Shown one piece after another: positions 1 through 4,189 of a stretch of DNA of 5,537 nt. The translations under genes and the position numbers were made by a program. Below the pieces are notes generated by a model. That model had not been told where the DNA came from. It saw only the letters and a list, made by a program, of their open reading frames with translations, and ran no database searches. Source of the stretch: JBFJWU01 sp041623475 [NCBI: bacterium] (lineage in GTDB: Bacteria > J088); NCBI GenBank assembly GCA_041623475.1, contig JBFJWU010000239.1, positions 1 through 5,537 of the forward strand, in the 5' to 3' direction. Every line of letters begins with the position of its first letter. Position 1 is the stretch's first letter.

Positions 1-480
1 GTTTTCGATTGCCGCCTGGGCATTGCCGGCCTGGTAACTGAGCATCCCGAAGTAAAAGAATGCCTGGGGGTTTTCAGTTTCCTTGGCCGATGCCTGGAAA
101 TAACCCAGAGCGTCGTCCTGGCGTTGCAGGTTCATGCTTGCAATACCGCGCAGGTAGTTGGCATCCCAGTATTCAAATTCTGCGGATTCAAGGAATTTCA
201 AGGCCAGGGAAAAATTGCCATCCTGGACATAGGCAAATGCCAGGTAGTACCGGGCATTTTCGTCCTTGCGATCGTCGCTGAGCGCGGCCCGGAATTTCTT
301 GATAGCGGCGTTCAGGTCGCCGCCTTCCATCAACAGGATTCCTTCGTTAGTCAGTTTGACCGACTCTTCGCTGGCGTTAGCCGGCTGCACAACAAGTCCT
401 ACGGCCAAAGCCGCGGCAACAACACCGGTTTTGATGATTCGAGCGTATGTTCTGGCTGATGCGGGAACGGTTGTAGTCAC
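1..480 (-). CDS. Exported TPR-repeat protein (partial, C-terminus beyond window)
   Basis: The 160 codons visible here encode an N-terminal signal peptide followed by tetratricopeptide repeats. Residues 10-17 are basic (R10, R14, K17), residues 18-31 are hydrophobic, and PANA-SEES gives an A-x-A signal peptidase I site after residue 36, so the protein should act in the periplasm or be anchored outside the inner membrane. TPR-like helix pairs fall at about 38-71, 74-102, 105-134 and 137-160, with the usual small/aromatic pattern (for example ARYYLAFAYVQDGNFSLALKFL). TPRs bind other proteins, and the partner is unknown. I chose GTG at 480 because AAAGGAAAGG (498-489) lies 8 nt upstream. An in-frame ATG at 546 lies upstream of the predicted transcription start and would spoil the signal peptide. 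The reading frame is open to base 1, so total length is unknown. Identification as a secreted TPR protein is firm, but a specific function is not. Confidence 0.85.
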   Translation of the reverse strand, partial: MTTTVPASARTYARIIKTGVVAAALAVGLVVQPANASEESVKLTNEGILLMEGGDLNAAIKKFRAALSDDRKDENARYYLAFAYVQDGNFSLALKFLESAEFEYWDANYLRGIASMNLQRQDDALGYFQASAKETENPQAFFYFGMLSYQAGNAQAAIEN

Positions 481-488
481 CGGGAAGG

Positions 489-498
489 CCTTTCCTTT
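489..498 (-). promoter_or_regulatory. Ribosome binding site of the TPR gene
   Basis: AAAGGAAAGG on the minus strand ends 8 nt before the GTG at 480. It decides the start codon in favour of GTG over the in-frame ATG at 546. The last bases of the site lie in the palindrome AAGGCCTT (485-492), which might slightly mask it. Confidence 0.6.
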
Positions 499-530
499 CG
501 GCAATCCGAACTGATTGAATACCCGCGAAT

Positions 531-559
531 AGCATACTTTCCCCATAGGGCCCTGTCAA
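531..559 (-). promoter_or_regulatory. Sigma70-type promoter of the TPR gene
   Basis: On the minus strand a perfect -35 hexamer TTGACA (559-554) is followed after exactly 17 nt by TATGCT (536-531), which matches four of six -10 consensus positions. An A-rich stretch lies just upstream of the -35. Transcription would start near 524, leaving a 5' leader of about 44 nt before the GTG at 480. It implies that the TPR gene can be transcribed independently of ldcA upstream. This is a sequence match only. Confidence 0.65.
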
Positions 560-626
560 CTCTTTTTAACCTTGCCCGGTCACCTGTACAACAGGGGGTA
601 TGCTAGCTGTAAAGTCGCAAAAATAC

Positions 627-642
627 TGTGATCTTAATCACA
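627..642. promoter_or_regulatory. CRP/Vfr-type operator TGTGATCTTAATCACA
   Basis: Both half-sites of the CRP consensus, TGTGA and TCACA, are exact and separated by the canonical 6 nt. The palindrome extends to six-base arms (TGTGAT/ATCACA). It overlaps the ldcA stop codon (638-640) and is upstream of the TPR gene. Its centre (634.5) is about 110 bp upstream of that gene's predicted transcription start, farther than the usual class I activating positions. The match to the cAMP receptor protein family site is strong, but the regulated promoter and the direction of the effect are inferred. Confidence 0.6.
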
Positions 643-1558
643 TCCACGGCCGGTCGAGGAGGACCAACTGGCCATTGTCAATTTGTGCGGAAATGCCCAG
701 GGGAATGGGCATCGCACCGGCACCATGCCCGACCGGTACGTTAGCCAGCGCTGGCACGTCCAGCCGTTCCGCCCAGTCGGCCAGGACCTGTGACAATGGG
801 TCGGAATTGCCGGATCGGTCCCGGCAGTCTGGAAACGCACCAAAAACGAGGCCCCTGACCCCTTCGAGGGACCCGGAATACCATAGTTGCTCCATCATTC
901 GCTGGATCCGGTACGGGGATTCACCGATGTCTTCGATTACCAGGATGGCATCACGTCCATCCAACTGCCACGGTGTCCCGCACATCCACGCAAGTAGGGT
1001 CAGGCAGCCCCCTCGCAGTTCTCCGGTTCCCGACGCAGCAGGTCCAATCGGCTGGCCTGCAAGGTACTGATTCGGCAGATCGCCGAACAACGCATCGCGG
1101 TAGCCCCGGCGACCCGTCTGGTCATCCGGTTCGGCAATCTGTCCGCAGGGCATCGGTCCGTAGAACGTGACCAGGCCATGATCCTGCAGCAATATTGACT
1201 GCAGTACTGTGCAGTCGCTGGATCCGATCCATAACGGGGCCTGGCGGGCTGTGCGTGCAAAGGGCGCGTCGCCCAGCAGGCTGGTCGAGCCAAAGCCGCC
1301 CCGGGCCGGCAGTAATGCCGGACATTCAGAATCCAGTCCCGTATTCCAGTCCCGGATCCGTATTTCCGGTGGGCCGGCGGCGAATGGTGCCGGACCCGCA
1401 TCCAGGGATTGGCCGGTTTTGACATCAAGTTCGAGCGACTTCAGCAGTTCAATGCCGCCGGTTTTCCAGGGATCGCGTACGGCGCCCGATGGCGCAAACA
1501 GCAAACAAGAATCCCCCGGGCGCAGTGCCCGGGGGACGTGTTTTCCGAATCGGATCAC
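638..1558 (-). CDS. ldcA: LD-carboxypeptidase, peptidase S66 family (LdcA-like)
   Basis: This 306-residue protein belongs to the serine peptidase S66 family, which includes LdcA (removes the terminal D-Ala from murein tetrapeptides during cytoplasmic cell-wall recycling) and MccF (microcin C immunity). Its length matches LdcA (about 304-307) better than the longer MccF. Visible family blocks are LRPGDSCLLFAPSG (12-25), ARGGFGSTSLL (85-95), GSSDCT (112-117) followed by FYGPM (132-136), RGGCLTLLAWMCGTPW (182-197), VIEDIGESPYRIQRM (207-221) and VPVGHGAGAMPIPLG (274-288). By family analogy the catalytic triad is Ser114, Glu209 and His278, with spacing close to that in known members. There is no signal peptide, consistent with a cytoplasmic enzyme. 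The GTG at 1558 lacks a clear Shine-Dalgarno sequence. A TTG at 1504 preceded by GGGGGA is an alternative, but it would drop the conserved LRPGD. It lies 37 nt downstream of the SCP2 gene, so it is probably co-transcribed. The symbol is a family-level assignment. Confidence 0.88.
   Translation of the reverse strand: MIRFGKHVPRALRPGDSCLLFAPSGAVRDPWKTGGIELLKSLELDVKTGQSLDAGPAPFAAGPPEIRIRDWNTGLDSECPALLPARGGFGSTSLLGDAPFARTARQAPLWIGSSDCTVLQSILLQDHGLVTFYGPMPCGQIAEPDDQTGRRGYRDALFGDLPNQYLAGQPIGPAASGTGELRGGCLTLLAWMCGTPWQLDGRDAILVIEDIGESPYRIQRMMEQLWYSGSLEGVRGLVFGAFPDCRDRSGNSDPLSQVLADWAERLDVPALANVPVGHGAGAMPIPLGISAQIDNGQLVLLDRPWM
1513..1535 (-). other. Very stable GC hairpin at the start of ldcA
   Basis: Two perfect 9-base arms, CCCCCGGGC (1513-1521) and GCCCGGGGG (1527-1535), flank a 5-nt loop. 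In the minus-strand transcript the stem starts about 23 nt after the GTG start and is followed by a moderately U-rich stretch (to about 1496). It encodes roughly residues 8-16 of the peptidase. It could hinder translation or partly terminate transcription between the SCP2 gene and ldcA, or it could be a by-product of GC-rich codons. Confidence 0.6.
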
Positions 1559-1595
1559 CGGCCCGTGGCCGGTTGTGTCAGGCAGGCCGGGATGC

Positions 1596-2168
1596 TCAAA
1601 GCATCTGCAGCGTGCCGACCTGCATCGCCAGGTTCATATCGCCTTCGATGCGGATTTTGCCGGCCATAAACGCCTGCTGGGGCAGCATTTTTCCAGATGC
1701 GATCATTTCCGCGTCCTCTTCCTGGACAGCAATGGTGCAGGTCGGATCATCCGGGGCATCCGCGCCAAACTTGATCCGCGCACCCATCAGTTCGTCGGTG
1801 CCTGCGAACATGCCGATCTTGAGCGTGCCTTTGATCTGCTTGACGCGATCGGCAACCGCCGGTTTTACGCGGGACGGGTCAAATGTTTCAGCATCCAGTT
1901 CGGCCAGGCCGAACCCGGTTGCGCCGTCGAGCGCTTCACTGAAATTGTCAACCGTTGACAGGACCGTGACGTCGGCATCGCCAGCCAGTCCCTGGCCAAC
2001 GCTCAAGTCACCGCCGGAAAAGGCAACAGTCCATTCGCCGCCGCCGTCGCCCTCAAGTCCGACCGAGACCTTGAAGTCAACGGACTTCTGCTCGTCGGTC
2101 AAGCTGTCCTTGTGTGCCGCAAACTGTGCGGGGATTTCGGTTTCGAAAAACTCTGCTGGATTGGTCAT
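1596..2168 (-). CDS. SCP2 sterol-carrier-domain lipid-binding protein
   Basis: This 190-residue soluble protein has no signal peptide and ends in a textbook SCP2 (sterol carrier protein 2) block: PTCTIAVQEEDAEMIASGKM (142-161), then QQAFMAGKIRIEGDMNLAMQ (164-183). SCP2 domains form a hydrophobic tunnel that binds lipids such as fatty acyl-CoA, and the bacterial role is usually undefined. The upstream half also looks SCP2-like, with FKVSVGLEG (32-40), GEWTVAFSGGDLSVGQG (44-60), DADVTVL (64-70) and KGTLKIG (113-119), so the protein is longer than a minimal domain of about 100-110 residues and may hold a diverged tandem copy. I chose ATG at 2168 because AGGAGGG lies 7 nt upstream. An upstream in-frame TTG at 2216 would place the -10 box inside the gene. 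It is the first gene of a likely two-gene unit with ldcA, and it is divergent from the secretion ATPase gene. Confidence 0.85.
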   Translation of the reverse strand: MTNPAEFFETEIPAQFAAHKDSLTDEQKSVDFKVSVGLEGDGGGEWTVAFSGGDLSVGQGLAGDADVTVLSTVDNFSEALDGATGFGLAELDAETFDPSRVKPAVADRVKQIKGTLKIGMFAGTDELMGARIKFGADAPDDPTCTIAVQEEDAEMIASGKMLPQQAFMAGKIRIEGDMNLAMQVGTLQML

Positions 2169-2175
2169 AACAGGT

Positions 2176-2182
2176 CCCTCCT
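2176..2182 (-). promoter_or_regulatory. Strong ribosome binding site of the SCP2 gene
   Basis: AGGAGGG on the minus strand lies 7 nt before the ATG at 2168. It is the best Shine-Dalgarno match in the window and fixes the SCP2 start. Confidence 0.8.
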
Positions 2183-2202
2183 GAATTGTTGGACGTTTCG
2201 GG

Positions 2203-2208
2203 ATTATA
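2203..2208 (-). promoter_or_regulatory. Perfect -10 box, proximal SCP2 promoter candidate
   Basis: TATAAT on the minus strand (2208-2203) matches the sigma70 -10 consensus completely and would start transcription near 2196, giving a leader of about 27 nt. No good -35 hexamer sits 16-18 nt upstream, so it would be weak or need an activator. Confidence 0.45.
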
Positions 2209-2216
2209 CCCGCCAA

Positions 2217-2240
2217 TAAGTATACACAGATGTATATTTA
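2217..2240. promoter_or_regulatory. Operator-like palindrome in the divergent promoter region
   Basis: TATACA (2221-2226) and TGTATA (2231-2236) form a perfect inverted repeat around the 4-nt spacer CAGA. The arms extend to 10 bases (2217-2226 and 2231-2240) with a single mismatch (2220 against 2237). The site covers the -10 box and much of the spacer of the distal SCP2 promoter, which is typical of a dimeric repressor operator (TetR or GntR-like size). The regulator is not identifiable from this window. Confidence 0.5.
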
Positions 2241-2247
2241 CTGACAA
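2219..2247 (-). promoter_or_regulatory. Distal SCP2 promoter candidate (TTGTCA-N17-TATACT)
   Basis: On the minus strand TTGTCA (2247-2242) and TATACT (2224-2219) each match five of six consensus bases and are separated by exactly 17 nt. Transcription would start near 2212. It overlaps the palindrome at 2217-2240, so it could be repressed by a protein bound there. Confidence 0.55.
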
Positions 2248-2325
2248 GCGCGCGAGCTCGCCCTCGTGGTCGGTCAAATTGTTCAACCGGGCCAACGATT
2301 TCTCGTAATTTACATCGCCTTGCGC

Positions 2326-2338
2326 TAGAATATCCAGC
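2326..2338 (+). promoter_or_regulatory. Possible -10 box directly before the ATPase gene (leaderless start)
   Basis: TAGAAT (2326-2331) matches five of six -10 consensus positions and is followed by 7 nt before the GTG at 2339. Transcription could therefore begin at or next to the start codon, which also has no Shine-Dalgarno sequence. No acceptable -35 lies 16-18 nt upstream (TTTACA at 2309-2314 is only 11 nt away), so support is modest. Confidence 0.35.
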
Positions 2339-4153
2339 GTGAGTATCAGCGAAGCCAGAGATCCGGCAACCAGCGGGATCAAGGACCGTTTGGCCCGTGT
2401 CGCCACGATGCTGGTCGAGCAGGGAGTCCTGTCCGATGCGGACCGCCAGGAGGTGGTCAACCACGGCTCGATGACTGCGGCGCGAATCCAGGCAGGCCGG
2501 GTTGACCGTTCAGCACCGTCGCCTTTTGAAGTTATTGCCCAGATGGGGTTTGACAGGCCGGACGACCAGGGTGCCGTCACAGAATCCATGGCGCTCGAGG
2601 CCGTTGCGCGGTCGATGGAACTGGGTTTCGAACGTCTGGATCCGTTAAAGATGGACCCCGAATTTGTGACCGGGATGTTCGGGCGTCCCTTTGCTCAGCG
2701 ACACCAGATGGTACCGGTTCGTGACGAAGGCGAGCGACTGGTGATCGCAATCGCCGACCCGTTTGATGACGAGGGCCGCGAGGTCGCGAAAAAAACCGCC
2801 GGCAAACCGCTGCAGTTCGTTGTTTCGCCCCGCGACGAAGTGATGCGGGTTATTCGTGAGTTTTACGGGTTCCGGACCAGTATGCGTGGCGCCCAGGAAC
2901 AGATTTCCGGCCCCAAGGTCGATGTCCAGAACCTGGAGCAACTAATCCAGATCCGCGGTGACAAAGAGCTGGAGGCCAGCGACCAGCATATTATCAACGC
3001 GGTCGATTATGTCTTTCGCTACGCATTTGAAACGAACGCCAGCGATATCCATATCGAACCTCGGGGCGACGAGAGCATTGTCCGGTTTCGCATCGACGGC
3101 GTGCTCCATCGGGTTTATTCGGTTCCCAAAAAGATTCACGCGGCGTTGGTCAGCCGTATCAAACTGATCGCACGTATGGATATTGCTGAAAAACGTCGGC
3201 CACAGGATGGTCGTATCAAGACCGTTAATGAGGGGCGGCAGGTGGAAATGCGTGTCAGTGCGATGCCGGTTGCGATGGGCGAAAAGATCGTCATCCGTTT
3301 GTTCGACCCCGGCACGATCCACGGTGACCTGGAAAAGCTCGGTTTTCGTGATGATGAACTGGGCCTGTTCCGACGCTGGATTTCGCAGCCGCACGGGGTC
3401 GTTCTGGTGACCGGGCCGACCGGTTCGGGGAAAAGTACGACGCTTTATACAGCCCTGATGAACGTTGCGACGGACGAAATCAACGTCGTGACTGTCGAAG
3501 ATCCGATCGAAATGATGTTTGACCACCTTAACCAGGTGGCCGTCCAGTCCCAGGTTGGCGTGACGTTTTCGTCGGCATTGCGGACCATCCTGCGGCAGGA
3601 TCCGGATGTGATCATGATTGGTGAGATTCGCGACCAGGAAACCGCTCGCCATGCGATCCAGGCATCGCTGACCGGGCATATGGTCTACAGCACGCTGCAT
3701 ACCAACGACGCGCTGACCGCGGTGCCGAGGATGGTCGACCTGGGTGTCGAGCCATACTTGCTGGCAAGTGCGCTGACAGGATGTATGGCCCAGCGGCTTG
3801 TTCGCCGGGTTTGTGACAGCTGCAAAGTTGAGAAACTGATTCCCGTTGAAGAGATCGTTGCCGCAGGTGGGCAGGCAGCGAACGGTGACGATGTCATTTC
3901 AGTTGTCGAGGGCGAAGGGTGCGTGGATTGCCGGGGTACCGGCTATCGCGGTCGGGTTGCGGTTGTTGAGATGGCTGATATTGACGAAGACCTGCGCCAG
4001 GCCATTGCCCACAACGAATCAATCGACACCCTGCGCCAGGTCGCTCGTGGAAACGGAATGCGGTCGTTGCGGCGTGCCGGGCTGGATCTGGTTCGCGACG
4101 GGTTGACCACCATCGAGGAAGTCCTGCGGGTCACGGCAGACGCATCGGAATAG
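2339..4153 (+). CDS. GspE/PilB-family type II secretion or type IV pilus ATPase
   Basis: This 604-residue protein is a hexameric cytoplasmic ATPase that drives (pseudo)pilus assembly at the inner membrane. Visible motifs in order are a T2SSE/MshEN-type N-domain (about 85-178, with RPFAQRHQMVPV and LVIAIADPFDD), the ASDIHIEP/RFRIDGVL block (234-256), EKRRPQDGRI (284-293), Walker A GPTGSGKSTT (359-368), Asp box TVEDPIE (385-391), Walker B DPDVIMIGEIRD (421-432), His box TGHMVYSTLHTNDA (445-458) and a zinc-binding tetracysteine C492/C495 with C528/C531. All key residues are present, so it should be active. The wording of the motifs is closer to GspE/PulE than to PilB. Residues 20-40 resemble a degenerate first MshEN (c-di-GMP-binding) motif. 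The GTG at 2339 is the only usual start codon after the in-frame stop at 2306, and it lacks a ribosome binding site. A sigma54-activator response regulator follows 32 nt later. No GspF/PilC partner is visible. Confidence 0.93.
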   Translation: MSISEARDPATSGIKDRLARVATMLVEQGVLSDADRQEVVNHGSMTAARIQAGRVDRSAPSPFEVIAQMGFDRPDDQGAVTESMALEAVARSMELGFERLDPLKMDPEFVTGMFGRPFAQRHQMVPVRDEGERLVIAIADPFDDEGREVAKKTAGKPLQFVVSPRDEVMRVIREFYGFRTSMRGAQEQISGPKVDVQNLEQLIQIRGDKELEASDQHIINAVDYVFRYAFETNASDIHIEPRGDESIVRFRIDGVLHRVYSVPKKIHAALVSRIKLIARMDIAEKRRPQDGRIKTVNEGRQVEMRVSAMPVAMGEKIVIRLFDPGTIHGDLEKLGFRDDELGLFRRWISQPHGVVLVTGPTGSGKSTTLYTALMNVATDEINVVTVEDPIEMMFDHLNQVAVQSQVGVTFSSALRTILRQDPDVIMIGEIRDQETARHAIQASLTGHMVYSTLHTNDALTAVPRMVDLGVEPYLLASALTGCMAQRLVRRVCDSCKVEKLIPVEEIVAAGGQAANGDDVISVVEGEGCVDCRGTGYRGRVAVVEMADIDEDLRQAIAHNESIDTLRQVARGNGMRSLRRAGLDLVRDGLTTIEEVLRVTADASE

Positions 4154-4171
4154 GTGCGGAGACCGGCAACC

Positions 4172-4189
4172 ATGTCGCAGGACCCGTGA
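4172..4189 (+). other. Five-codon ORF overlapping the regulator start
   Basis: An ATG at 4172 opens a five-residue ORF (MSQDP) whose TGA stop (4187-4189) overlaps the GTG start of the response regulator (4186-4188). GGAG (4158-4161) lies 10 nt before this ATG, a better placed ribosome binding site than anything directly before the GTG. It could be a minimal leader that passes ribosomes to the regulator by termination-reinitiation. It is too short to support from coding statistics and may be chance. Confidence 0.25.

Larger units (their letters stand above)
481..637. other. Intergenic region between ldcA and the TPR gene
   Basis: These 157 bases hold the TPR promoter and ribosome binding site and part of the CRP-type site. 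I see no convincing intrinsic terminator for ldcA: the only small hairpin (583-587 with 591-595) has no T-run on either side. No small ORF with a credible start site stands out. Confidence 0.6.

Noticed and set aside
481-546. In-frame upstream ATG extending the TPR protein by 22 residues
   Set aside because: The ATG lies between the predicted -35 and -10 boxes, upstream of the likely transcription start, and the extension would bury the signal peptide.
583-595. Small hairpin CCTGT-ACA-ACAGG downstream of ldcA
   Set aside because: It has a 5-bp stem and no T-run on either strand, so it is not a credible intrinsic terminator.
1209-1958. 249-codon open frame on the plus strand
   Set aside because: It runs antisense across both ldcA and the SCP2 gene, whose family motifs are clear. 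It has no recognisable motif of its own.
1489-2184. 231-codon open frame on the plus strand
   Set aside because: It is Ser/Pro/Ala-rich and antisense to the SCP2 gene, a typical shadow frame of GC-rich coding DNA.
2169-2216. N-terminal extension of the SCP2 protein from a TTG at 2216
   Set aside because: It would cover the perfect TATAAT and the strong AGGAGGG site, and the added residues are not SCP2-like.
2252-2261. Palindrome GCGAGCTCGC upstream of the SCP2 promoters
   Set aside because: A 10-bp GC-rich palindrome is common by chance at this base composition, and it has no clear promoter geometry.
2320-2323. TTGC as part of a sigma54 (-24/-12) promoter for the ATPase
   Set aside because: There is no GG at the required distance upstream. 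I found no TGGC-N7-TTGC-like site in the intergenic regions.
3523-3539. Inverted repeat CCACCT/AGGTGG inside the ATPase gene
   Set aside because: It has only six-base arms within conserved coding sequence, explained by codon choice and expected by chance.
2942-3700. 252-codon open frame on the minus strand
   Set aside because: It is antisense to the ATPase across its most conserved part (through Walker A and Walker B). The translation is rich in His, Asp and Arg with no domain pattern.
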